Positions 18,516 to 27,344 of a stretch of DNA of 46,829 nucleotides are shown here, in pieces. The notes below the pieces were generated by a model. It saw only the letters and a list, made by a program, of their open reading frames with translations, was not told where the DNA came from and searched no databases. Made by a program: the position numbers and the translations under genes. This DNA comes from Bacillota bacterium (GTDB lineage: Bacteria; Bacillota; Clostridia; Oscillospirales; Acutalibacteraceae): the NCBI GenBank assembly GCA_029008595.1, contig JAQXJH010000029.1:1-46829 (forward strand). Direction: 5' to 3'. Within the stretch, counting starts at the first letter, position 1, and every line of letters starts with the position of its first letter.

Positions 18516-19507
18516 GAAAGCAGATGAATTTTGATTTCGTCGGCAATAAGAAAAAATTTGCTCTTGTTTCCCTCTGCATTTTGGTGGTCGGGATCCTGTG
18601 CAACATTTTCCTCGGCGCAAAAATGGATATTCAGTTTACCGGCGGCTCCATCATCAAATATTCCTACAGCGGAGATATTTCGGAGCAGGCCGTCCGCGAT
18701 GCGCTGAATCCGGTCACAAACGGAAACGAATCGCTGCAGTTCAACTACAATGTGTTTGCTGCCGGTTCCGATGCAGCGCATAACGTGCTGTCGGTTTCCG
18801 TTTCCGACCAGCACCAGCTTTCCTCTGAAGATCAGCAGGCAATGCTGAGCGCGCTGAAGGAAGCGTTCCCGGACGCCGCAATGACACAGATCGAATCCAA
18901 CTCCGTGGAAGCGACCATGGGGCGTGAATTCTTCTGGAAGTGCATGGTCGCCGTCGTTCTGGCCTCTGTGCTGATGCTCGTTTACGTTGCGTTCCGTTTC
19001 CGCAAGATCGGCGGCTGGTCGGCCGGCCTGGTCGCGCTGGTCGCGCTGCTGAACGACTGCCTGGTTTCCTATTTTGTCTTCATTATTTTCCGGATTCCGC
19101 TGGACGATAATTTCGTCGCGGTCATCCTGACGATCCTCGGCTACTCGCTGAACGATACGATCGTTATTTATGACCGTATCCGCGAAAACCGCCGTCAGCT
19201 CGGCCCGAAGTCCGATCTCGCAACGGTTGTCAACCTCAGCCTGAATCAGTCCTTCGGCCGTACGCTGAATACCTCGATCGCCACCTTTATGGCAGTCACC
19301 TGCGTTACCGTGGTGGCGCTGATCTACAATCTGGATTCCATCCTGAGCTTCTCCGTTCCGATGATGTTCGGCGTGCTTTCCGGCTTCTATACCTCCGTCT
19401 TCCTGGCTTCGCCGCTGTGGGTCGGTCTGCGTTCGGTGATGGCCAGACACAAGGCTGCCAAAGCGGAAAAGCAGCAGAACGGCAAGAAAAAAGCAGCAGC
19501 AAAATAA
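18512..19507 (+). CDS. secF: Protein translocase subunit SecF
   Basis: 'MDIQFTGGSIIKYSYSG', 'TILGYSLNDTIVIYDRIRENRRQ', 'NTSIATFMAVTCVTVVAL'; overlaps secD by 4 nt. Confidence 0.96.
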   Translation: MRKQMNFDFVGNKKKFALVSLCILVVGILCNIFLGAKMDIQFTGGSIIKYSYSGDISEQAVRDALNPVTNGNESLQFNYNVFAAGSDAAHNVLSVSVSDQHQLSSEDQQAMLSALKEAFPDAAMTQIESNSVEATMGREFFWKCMVAVVLASVLMLVYVAFRFRKIGGWSAGLVALVALLNDCLVSYFVFIIFRIPLDDNFVAVILTILGYSLNDTIVIYDRIRENRRQLGPKSDLATVVNLSLNQSFGRTLNTSIATFMAVTCVTVVALIYNLDSILSFSVPMMFGVLSGFYTSVFLASPLWVGLRSVMARHKAAKAEKQQNGKKKAAAK

Positions 19508-19576
19508 GCGCTCAGAAATGCGCTCAGAAATCCGGTGCCTGTTCCTTCAGGCACTGCACACCTGTTCAAAAGTCTG

Positions 19577-19608
19577 AAAATGCCTGCAGCCCCGGCTGCA
19601 GGCATTTT
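19577..19608 (+). terminator. Rho-independent terminator after secF
   Basis: aaaatgcctgcagccccggctgcaggcatttt. Confidence 0.75.
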
Positions 19609-19830
19609 GGCTTTGTCGCCGCCGCAGACCGGCGGAAGAAAACTAAGTGTAATTTCATTTCAAAAAGTTATTTTTCGTTTATCAGCCCGGGGGTATGGAA
19701 AATTTCTTTTTTTTATATTATAATAGTGGTACTTCGTGAACAAGCCGGAACACCCATTGTGTGCCGCAAAAGTTTTTCGGTTTTTTCTGTCGGCTATTGG
19801 GGTATTTTCTGTGAAAGGAAGGATTTCATC

Positions 19831-20706
19831 ATGGAAAGCTATGAACACACAACAGCGGCTGCCGAAAAATTATATAAGGAAATGAGCAAACCGGTCATCG
19901 TTTACCGCAACTGCGGAGAATATCCGTATATTCCAGTTCCGCACCTTCATTCGCAGTACGAGATCTATTACAACATTCAGGGAGGACGCAGCTTTTTTGT
20001 AAATAAGCTGTTTTATCGGTGTGAGCCGCACTCACTTTTCGTGATCCCCAGTACCCAGATCCATAAAGTATCCACCGAACCGAATGTGATCTACGACCGC
20101 TGCATTATCAATATCGACGATACGATCATCAGCACGCTGAACGGGCTTTCCAATATGCAAAGCCATCCGTTGGCATGGATGAATGAAATCGGCGTCAATC
20201 AGCCGCACAAAGTCATTCTCACGGAAGAGGAGCACGAACGCTTTGTCAGAATGGTGGACGATTACCGTTCGCCAAAGGTGGAAAAAGATGAACTTTCGCT
20301 GATGGTTCGCCTGTTGGATATTCTTGTGTTTGTACGCAACCGCTTCCGGCGCCATGCAACGGAAAACATGCCGGTCGTAGAGCCGGAAACCTGGTCGGAC
20401 AAGGCGATCCAGTATATTGAGTCGGAATTCAATAACGATCTTTCCATCCGGGAGATCGCCAATAAGCTTTTTATCAACGAAAATCATCTTTGTACGATTT
20501 TCAAGGCAGAAACGGGGCTGACCATCAATAAGTATATCATCCTGCGCAAGGTCGCCGAAGCAAAGCGGCTGCTTTATTACGGCTACAGCGTCAAGGAGGC
20601 CTGCGCCCGTTCCGGTTTCAATGATTATTCCAATTTTATCCGTACCTTCAAAAAAACCGAGGGAACTTCGCCGTCCAAGCTTCACAAACTGACAGATCCC
20701 CTCTGA
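19831..20706 (+). CDS. AraC family transcriptional regulator with cupin N-terminus
   Basis: ATG 19831 after gaaaggaagg; 'VPHLHSQYEIYYNIQGGRSFFV' and C-terminal AraC HTH 'LSIREIANKLFINENHLCTIFKAETGLTINKYI…SGFNDYSNFIRTFKKTEGTSPSK'. Confidence 0.92.
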   Translation: MESYEHTTAAAEKLYKEMSKPVIVYRNCGEYPYIPVPHLHSQYEIYYNIQGGRSFFVNKLFYRCEPHSLFVIPSTQIHKVSTEPNVIYDRCIINIDDTIISTLNGLSNMQSHPLAWMNEIGVNQPHKVILTEEEHERFVRMVDDYRSPKVEKDELSLMVRLLDILVFVRNRFRRHATENMPVVEPETWSDKAIQYIESEFNNDLSIREIANKLFINENHLCTIFKAETGLTINKYIILRKVAEAKRLLYYGYSVKEACARSGFNDYSNFIRTFKKTEGTSPSKLHKLTDPL

Positions 20707-20712
20707 TTTTTC

Positions 20713-20735
20713 AGCTGCGTTCCGCAGCTTTTTTT
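20713..20735 (+). terminator. Rho-independent terminator after the AraC gene
   Basis: agctgcgttccgcagctttttttt-type hairpin with T-tract. Confidence 0.8.
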
Positions 20736-20860
20736 ATGCCTGTTTCGCCTGATTTTTGCCGTTAAAATTTGCGCAGATTAGGGAAGTCGCGCGGGAACAT
20801 TTACAGATTTTTGGTTAAGAGATATAATCAACATATCAATAGCTTTGGGAGGCTGATATA

Positions 20861-22501
20861 ATGGCAATGCTGAAAGAGTTTCAGGTCGATCAACTGAAAG
20901 TCAAAATACTTTCCGACCGTGCGGAAATGGGAGCATGCGCTGCAGAACAGATTGCGGCGCAGATGCGTGAACTGCTTGCGGAAAAAGATGAGATCAATAT
21001 GATCTTTGCTGCGGCGCCTTCACAGAACGAGACGCTCGAGTCGCTGATCGCAGCACCGGGAATCGACTGGGGCCGCGTCAATGCGTTCCACATGGACGAA
21101 TATGTCGGGCTGCCGGCAGATGCTCCGCAGGGTTTCGGTAATTTTCTGAAAGCTGCGATTTTCTCCAGGGTTCCGTTCAAGAGCGTTCATTATCTGGACG
21201 GCCAGAATCCGAATGCGGAAGAAGCCTGCGCTCAGTACAGCGCACTGCTGCAGCAGTATCCGACCGATATTGTCTGCATGGGCATCGGCGAAAACGGACA
21301 TATTGCGTTCAACGATCCGGATGTTGCCGATTTCAATGATGCAAAAATGGTCAAGGTCGTTGCGCTCGACCAGATCTGCCGCCAGCAGCAGGTGAACGAC
21401 GGCTGCTTCGCGAGCATCGATCAGGTTCCGACGCATGCCCTGACGCTGACGGTCCCGACGCTGGTAAAAGCTCCGCACCTGTTCTGCATGGTGCCGGCAA
21501 AAACCAAGGCCGAAGCCGTTTTCCATACCCTCCGCGGAGAAATCAGCGAGGTTTGCCCGGCGTCGATTCTGCGCCGCCAGCCGCACGCCGTTCTTTTCTG
21601 CGATTCCGACAGCGGGGCCAAAGTCCTTTTTCGTAAAGCCTTGATCACCGACGAGGCTTCACAGGATTTTGAATCGGCAGCAAAACTGGCTGCCTATTAC
21701 GGGCTCGAAGCGCTCGAGATTCGTTCGGTGTGGGACAAAACGCCCCAGGATCTCGACGATCAGGACATTGAAAAGATCAATGCGATTGCAAAGCAGTACG
21801 GCCTGAAAATCTGCGCCATCAGTTCTTCCGTCTTCAAATGTGATCTGGACGACGAGGCTGCGGTGCAGAAACAGTTTGAAAATCTGGAGCGCTGCGCAAA
21901 GCTGGCGCAGAAAACCGGCGCGAAAAAGATCCGTGCCTTTACCTTCTGGCGCAAAAACGGCATCGAGGCCGATCTTTCGGCGATCGCCGGCCATATCCGC
22001 CGTGCTGCGGAGCTGGTCGCCCCGTATGGCCTGGAGCTGGTGATCGAGTTCGATCCGTCGCTCAGCGCCTGCAATGCGGACGAGCTTGCCGTTCTGGCCA
22101 AGGAACATATCCCGGGCGTTCGCGTTCTGTGGGATCCCGGCAATCAGATCTATAACAAGGTGTACACGGTTCCTTATCCGGATGGCTACGAGCTGCTGAA
22201 AAAGGATATTGCCCATGTGCATCTGAAGGATGCCGTGCGCGATGAGCAGGGCGAAGCCAAGGGCGTTGCGCTCGGCGAAGGCCTGCTCGATATCAAAGGT
22301 CAACTGGCCGCTCTTCTGCGCGACGGTTACGACGGCTACGTTGTGCTGGAGCCGCATTTCCGCCTGCAGAAGGAGCTTTCCGAGGCGCAGCTTGCGCTGC
22401 CGGGCGGCGCGGCTTTCTCCGACGGAGGCATGGAGGCTTCTGAGCTGAGCATGCAGAATCTTAACCGGCTGATTTCAGAAGTTGTGCACGATTTGTTCTG
22501 A
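20861..22501 (+). CDS. Fusion: NagB-like glucosamine-6-phosphate deaminase domain plus AP_endonuc_2-type sugar phosphate isomerase/epimerase TIM barrel
   Basis: N-terminal 'VNAFHMDEYVGL…VCMGIGENGHIAFNDP'; C-terminal 'ALITDEASQDFESAAKLAAYYGLEALEIRSVW…LVIEFDPSLSA…RVLWDPGNQ…HVHLKDAV…GYVVLEPHF'. Confidence 0.88.
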   Translation: MAMLKEFQVDQLKVKILSDRAEMGACAAEQIAAQMRELLAEKDEINMIFAAAPSQNETLESLIAAPGIDWGRVNAFHMDEYVGLPADAPQGFGNFLKAAIFSRVPFKSVHYLDGQNPNAEEACAQYSALLQQYPTDIVCMGIGENGHIAFNDPDVADFNDAKMVKVVALDQICRQQQVNDGCFASIDQVPTHALTLTVPTLVKAPHLFCMVPAKTKAEAVFHTLRGEISEVCPASILRRQPHAVLFCDSDSGAKVLFRKALITDEASQDFESAAKLAAYYGLEALEIRSVWDKTPQDLDDQDIEKINAIAKQYGLKICAISSSVFKCDLDDEAAVQKQFENLERCAKLAQKTGAKKIRAFTFWRKNGIEADLSAIAGHIRRAAELVAPYGLELVIEFDPSLSACNADELAVLAKEHIPGVRVLWDPGNQIYNKVYTVPYPDGYELLKKDIAHVHLKDAVRDEQGEAKGVALGEGLLDIKGQLAALLRDGYDGYVVLEPHFRLQKELSEAQLALPGGAAFSDGGMEASELSMQNLNRLISEVVHDLF

Positions 22502-22597
22502 ATTTTGCCGGGACAAAAGTTAAATTCATCAAGTATTTCGTGAAATCTGCAAAGCTTTTCCCCCTGGTGTTTAGTAGAATAAATTTATTGTGGTGCG

Positions 22598-22671
22598 GCA
22601 GAACCTGACGCAGTGCATCGCTGCAAAGCCGGTGAACTTTTGGGCCGGCAGGCGGCTGCGGCAGGTTTTGC
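22598..22671 (+). ncRNA. Candidate structured 5' leader of the Gfo/Idh/MocA gene
   Basis: Closing stem gcagaacctg (22598-22607) with caggttttgc (22662-22671), internal hairpins gcag/ctgc (22610-22624) and gccgg/ccggc (22628-22649). Confidence 0.3.
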
Positions 22672-22707
22672 TGTAAAAGTTTGAAATGTGACAAGGGGGA
22701 AACCGAA

Positions 22708-23727
22708 TTGAATTTCGGATTGATCGGATGCGGTGCAATTGCCCGTTTTCATGCAGATGCAATCGGTCTGACGGAAGGCGCGGTGCTGGCCGGTGTGGCA
22801 GATGCCCGCCAGGAGGCCGCGCAGTCCTTTGCGGAGACCTATCAGATCCGCGCTTATCCATCGGTGGAAGATCTGCTCTCCTCGCCGGATATTGACGCGG
22901 TCTGCATCTGTACGCCGAGCGGTCTGCATGCGCCGTTGGCGATTCAGGCAGCAGAGCACGGAAAACATATGGTGGTCGAGAAGCCGATGGCGCTGACAGT
23001 CGCTTCGGCTGAGGAGATCACGGCGGCCTGTGAAAAAAATCATGTTACGGCCGCGATCGTTTCGCAGCTTCGTTTTTCGCCGGATGTTCAGTGTGTTCGT
23101 TCTCTGGTGCAAAGCGGAGAAATGGGGCAGATCATTTCCGCTAATCTGGAGATGAAATATTTCCGCTCCGATGAATATTATGCGGCCAGCAACTGGCGCG
23201 GCACCTGGAAAATGGACGGCGGCGGCGCGCTGATGAATCAGGGCATTCACGGCGTGGATATCATGTCGTTCATCATGGGCGGCGTCCGTTCGGTGAGCGG
23301 TCAGATCAAAACGCTTGCCAAAAAAATAGAGGTGGAAGATACCGCCGTAGCCGCCTTGGAATTCTGCAACGGCGCGCTCGGAACGCTGACGGCTTCGGTC
23401 GCAACGGCTCCCGGCTATCCGCGAACCTTGACAATCAGTTCCACCAGAGGCACGCTTGTTTTGGAGGAGCAGCATATCCGTTCCTGCGATATTGAGGGAA
23501 TCTCTCTGCCGCAGCAGCGCGCGCAGCCGCACAATTACGGTTCTTCCAATCCGACAGATATTCCGGTGGAAGGCCATGTGCAGCAGATCAAGGATTTCAT
23601 TGCTGCCGTCCGGGAAGGGCGCGACCCGTTTGTCAGTCTGGCAGAGGGCAAGAAGGCGATCGAGATCATCGAAGGCATCTATACTTCCTCCCGTACCGGC
23701 AAAAAGGTGTTTCTTGGCGAAAAATAA
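22708..23727 (+). CDS. Gfo/Idh/MocA family oxidoreductase
   Basis: TTG start after aaggggga; 'LNFGLIGCGAIARFHADAI', 'VVEKPMALTVASAEEI', 'GGALMNQGIHGVDIMSFIMG'. Confidence 0.93.
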   Translation: MNFGLIGCGAIARFHADAIGLTEGAVLAGVADARQEAAQSFAETYQIRAYPSVEDLLSSPDIDAVCICTPSGLHAPLAIQAAEHGKHMVVEKPMALTVASAEEITAACEKNHVTAAIVSQLRFSPDVQCVRSLVQSGEMGQIISANLEMKYFRSDEYYAASNWRGTWKMDGGGALMNQGIHGVDIMSFIMGGVRSVSGQIKTLAKKIEVEDTAVAALEFCNGALGTLTASVATAPGYPRTLTISSTRGTLVLEEQHIRSCDIEGISLPQQRAQPHNYGSSNPTDIPVEGHVQQIKDFIAAVREGRDPFVSLAEGKKAIEIIEGIYTSSRTGKKVFLGEK

Positions 23728-23849
23728 AATCCGTCAAGAAGAATCATAGAAAACGAAAAGCTTTTTTTCCCTGTCTGCGCTATAATGCAGAGGTAAGGTG
23801 CAGAAGAAGTTTCAGGTCTGCGCCGGAATCTGAAAAGGAGCGATGACAG

Positions 23850-25097
23850 ATGGAAAAGCTTGCATTGCTGGGCGGTACCCCGGTTAAGACGACTCCGTTC
23901 GGTACAGGAAAAAGATTTGGCGATGAAGAGCTGCAGCAGCTGAAAGAAGCGCTGGAGCAAAATACGCTGTTCTACTGGTATGGAGAAAAGGTAAAAACGT
24001 TTACTAAGAAATTTGCGGATATGTACGGCGCAAAATATTGTGTGGCAACCTCTTCCGGCACAGCCGGTATCCACGTTGCCCTTGGTGCGGTCGGTATTTC
24101 CTGCGGCGATGAGGTCATTACCTCTCCGATTACCGACATGGGCTCCGTGATCGGTATTCTGTATCAGAACGCGATCCCGGTTTTTGCCGACCTTGATCCC
24201 CATACCTACAATATGGATCCCAAATCCATCGAAAAATGCATTACCCCGAAGACCAAGGCGATCGTTGTCGTCCATCTTGCCGGCAACGCTGCCGATATGG
24301 ACGAAATCATGGAGATCGCGCGCAGGCATCATTTAAAGGTGATCGAAGACTGCGCGCAGAGCTACGAATGCTTCTACAAGGGGCGCCGCGTCGGTACGAT
24401 CGGCGATATCGGCTGCTTCAGCCTGAACGATTTCAAGCATATTTCTGCGGGCGACGGCGGCATGATCATCATGAACGATCACGATACCTTTATTGAAGCT
24501 GCCCGTTTTGCCGATAAGAACTACAACCGTTACAGCACGGATCCGCTGGAGATGAAGAACATTCCGTTCCTCGCTCCGAACTACCGTATGACCGAACTGC
24601 AGGGCGCCGTTGCCATTGCTCAGCTCGACCGTGTGGAATGGATCTGCAAGCGCCGCAACGAGATCGGCAAGAAGATCACGGAAGCCATCAAGGATATCAA
24701 AGGCCTTGATGCGCCGCTGGTCCGCGAGGGCAACGAATCCTCCTACTGGTTCTACATGATGCGTCTGGATCCGGAAAAGGCCGGTGTGGATGGCCAGACC
24801 TTTGTGGATGCGCTCAATGCGGAATGCCCCGGCATCGGTGCTTCCAAGGGCTATATTCCCACCTGCGTCTATCAGTATCAGATGTTCCAGAACAAAAGCG
24901 CATTCCGCGGAACGCATGCCCCGTGGGATTCTCCGTATTATGGCGGCAGCGTGAGCTATGAAAAGGGTCTGTGCCCGGTTGCGGAAGAGATTCTGGAAAC
25001 AGCCGTCAAGTTCGGGATCAGCGAGTTCTACACCGATCAGGACGTGGATGATATGATCGCCGCTATCCGCAAGGTTGCAGCTTATTATGCAAAATAA
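23850..25097 (+). CDS. DegT/DnrJ/EryC1/StrS family PLP aminotransferase
   Basis: 'YCVATSSGTAGIHVALGAVGISCGDEVITSP', 'VIEDCAQSYECFYKG', 'CFSLNDFKHISAGDGGMI' with catalytic-type Lys. Confidence 0.93.
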   Translation: MEKLALLGGTPVKTTPFGTGKRFGDEELQQLKEALEQNTLFYWYGEKVKTFTKKFADMYGAKYCVATSSGTAGIHVALGAVGISCGDEVITSPITDMGSVIGILYQNAIPVFADLDPHTYNMDPKSIEKCITPKTKAIVVVHLAGNAADMDEIMEIARRHHLKVIEDCAQSYECFYKGRRVGTIGDIGCFSLNDFKHISAGDGGMIIMNDHDTFIEAARFADKNYNRYSTDPLEMKNIPFLAPNYRMTELQGAVAIAQLDRVEWICKRRNEIGKKITEAIKDIKGLDAPLVREGNESSYWFYMMRLDPEKAGVDGQTFVDALNAECPGIGASKGYIPTCVYQYQMFQNKSAFRGTHAPWDSPYYGGSVSYEKGLCPVAEEILETAVKFGISEFYTDQDVDDMIAAIRKVAAYYAK

Positions 25098-25118
25098 AAT
25101 CACGCCGTAAGGCAACTC

Positions 25119-25160
25119 AATCAGCGGGGCAAAAAAATGCTTCCGCTGATTTTGTTTTTA
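25119..25160 (+). terminator. Intra-cluster Rho-independent terminator
   Basis: aatcagcggggcaaaaaaatgcttccgctgattttgttttta. Confidence 0.75.
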
Positions 25161-25186
25161 CCGCAGAAAAGAAAGGAAGAAAGAGT

Positions 25187-26059
25187 ATGATTATTGATGA
25201 CCACAATCACCCCGACTGGTATGGGTATGATCTGCAGAAGTATTTAAAAAATATGGATGAGGTCGGAATCGACAAGACCGTGCTGCTCAGCTGGGAAGCA
25301 CCCGCCGATGAATATGACCCTTCTTATATCTGCAAAACGCCGTCCATGTTTACCTCGCAGACCTGCCCGATCTCCTTTGAGCGCTGCATTTCTTATGCGG
25401 AGCGCTGCCCGGAACGGTTTATTCTCGGCTATGCGCCAGACCCGCGCCGTCCGCACGGACTGGATCAGTTCAAAGCAGCCGTTGATCTTTACAATGTCAA
25501 GGTTTGCGGCGAAGTAAAAATGCGCATGATGTACGACAACTGGGACGCCATCGAAATGTGGCGCTATTGCGGTGAGCACGGGATTCCGGTGCTGATGCAT
25601 TTTGATTATCCGTACAAATCGTCTAAAAATGTGCGTGACAACTGGTGGTACGGCGGCCCGATCGAAACGCTGGAGCGCGTGCTGCAGCTTTGCCCGGAAA
25701 CCAATTTTATCGGCCACGCCCCCGGCTTCTGGTGCCATATCTCCGACGATGAAGAGACGCTGACCACTCCGTATCCGAAGGGCCCCGTCAAAGGCGAAGG
25801 CAAACTCATCCCTTATCTGCGCAAGTATCCGAATCTTTACTGCGATATGTCTGCCGGCTCCGGCTGCAGCGCGCTGAAACGTGATCTTGAGTTCACCAAA
25901 AAATTTCTGGATGAATTTCAGGATCGTGTCTGCTATGGCCGCGACTGGTTTGACAACATTCACCGCGAATTGCTGGAAAGCAAGGAGCTGGATCTGCCGC
26001 AGTCGATCAAGGAAAAACTGTATCACGAAAACATTGAGCGCCTGATCGGCGAACGCTGA
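25187..26059 (+). CDS. Amidohydrolase-superfamily protein (COG2159-like)
   Basis: 'MIIDDHNHPDWYGYDLQKYLKNMDEVGIDKTVLL', 'IPVLMHFDYPY', 'NFIGHAPGFWCH', 'CYGRDWFD'. Confidence 0.8.
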   Translation: MIIDDHNHPDWYGYDLQKYLKNMDEVGIDKTVLLSWEAPADEYDPSYICKTPSMFTSQTCPISFERCISYAERCPERFILGYAPDPRRPHGLDQFKAAVDLYNVKVCGEVKMRMMYDNWDAIEMWRYCGEHGIPVLMHFDYPYKSSKNVRDNWWYGGPIETLERVLQLCPETNFIGHAPGFWCHISDDEETLTTPYPKGPVKGEGKLIPYLRKYPNLYCDMSAGSGCSALKRDLEFTKKFLDEFQDRVCYGRDWFDNIHRELLESKELDLPQSIKEKLYHENIERLIGER

Positions 26060-26100
26060 CCGGGCTGCGGAATCAAAATATTCAGGGGAGGATGAGCAAC

Positions 26101-27264
26101 ATGAGAATCAAAATCAAAAACGGCAGGCTGATCATGGACCGGATCCATGAAGGGAAAAATCTTTATCTTACCGAAGGAAAAATCGCAGCGATCACGTCCG
26201 AAGAACTGCCCTGCGACAAGGAAATTGACGCCGGAGGGAATTTTGTCTCTCCCGGCTTTATCGATATCCATACGCACGGCGGCGGCGGAGCCGATTTTAT
26301 GGACGGCGGCGTTGAACCGATCGAGCAGGCGGCGCAGATGCACTTGGCTCACGGAACCACCACCATTTTCCCGACAACGCTGGCGAGCAGCTTCCCGGTG
26401 CTCAAAAGCTCCGTGCTGGACATAGGCCGTGCCATGCAGAGCAAAAAGCGCCTGCCGCACATCGCCGGCACCCATCTGGAAGGGCCGTATTTTTCGCTGA
26501 AACAGGCCGGCGCACAGAATCCCGAATACATTACCGACCCGATCAAAGCAGAATACGAAGAGCTTCTGGAGGTCGGCAAAGGCATTATCAAGCGCTGGAG
26601 CTTTGCGCCGGAACGTCAGGGAAGCGTCGAGTTCTGCGAAGCGCTGCTGAAAAACGGCGTTGTGCCGTCCATCGCTCACAGCGATGCGGTCTATGAGGAT
26701 GTCAAGCGCGTTTACGATGCAGGCTGCCGCCTTGTCACCCATCTGTATTCCGGAATGTCCACCATTGTCCGCCGCGGCGGTTTCCGGTTCCTCGGTGTGG
26801 TGGAATCCTCTTATCTGCTGGACGAAATGAGTGTGGAGACCATCGCCGACGGACTCCATCTGCCGCCGGAGCTTCTGCGCCTGGTCTATCAGCAGAAAGG
26901 CCCGTCGAAGATGTGCCTTGTAACGGATTCCATGCGCGGCGCAGGAATGCCCGAGGGTCCGTCTCTGCTGGGACGGAAAGAGGAATGCACGCCGTGCATC
27001 ATTGAAGACGGTGTTGCCAAGCTGATGGATCGTTCGGCGTTTGCAGGCAGTGTTGCGACCACCGACCGGCTCGTGCGCACCTGCGTGCAGAAGGCCGGCA
27101 TCTCCGTTGTGGACGCCGTCCGCATGATGACGGAAACGCCCGCGAAGAACATGGGCCTTTCCCATGTCGGCAAGCTGGCAGAAGGCTATGACGCCGATGT
27201 CCTCATCTTCGACCAGGATATCAATATTCAGCAGGTGATCCTTTCCGGAGATTCGGTCGGCTGA
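26101..27264 (+). CDS. nagA: N-acetylglucosamine-6-phosphate deacetylase
   Basis: 'GFIDIHTHGGGGADFMDG', 'GTHLEGPYFS', 'IAHSDAVYEDVKRVYDAGCRLVTHLYSGM', 'LVTDSMRGAGMPEG'; ATG 26101 preferred on SD spacing. Confidence 0.92.
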   Translation: MRIKIKNGRLIMDRIHEGKNLYLTEGKIAAITSEELPCDKEIDAGGNFVSPGFIDIHTHGGGGADFMDGGVEPIEQAAQMHLAHGTTTIFPTTLASSFPVLKSSVLDIGRAMQSKKRLPHIAGTHLEGPYFSLKQAGAQNPEYITDPIKAEYEELLEVGKGIIKRWSFAPERQGSVEFCEALLKNGVVPSIAHSDAVYEDVKRVYDAGCRLVTHLYSGMSTIVRRGGFRFLGVVESSYLLDEMSVETIADGLHLPPELLRLVYQQKGPSKMCLVTDSMRGAGMPEGPSLLGRKEECTPCIIEDGVAKLMDRSAFAGSVATTDRLVRTCVQKAGISVVDAVRMMTETPAKNMGLSHVGKLAEGYDADVLIFDQDINIQQVILSGDSVG

Positions 27265-27274
27265 TCTGAAACAT

Positions 27275-27322
27275 AAAAATACCGCGAAGCTGTTGTGCAA
27301 AGCAGTTTCGCGGTATTTTTTT
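27275..27322. terminator. Bidirectional terminator at the convergent junction of nagA and the PIG-L gene
   Basis: aaaataccgcgaagctgttgtgcaaagcagtttcgcggtattttttt. Confidence 0.88.
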
Positions 27323-27344
27323 CATTGTTCTGTCTGTCCGGCGA

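Noticed and set aside
16713-18620. 635-aa minus-strand ORF opposite secD
   Set aside because: Antisense to secD; no recognisable domain.
20861-22501. NagB Asn in GENGH (versus Asp in E. coli GNDGH) as a sign of inactivity
   Set aside because: Asn at this position is, as far as I recall, common in Gram-positive NagB proteins, so not taken as evidence of lost function.
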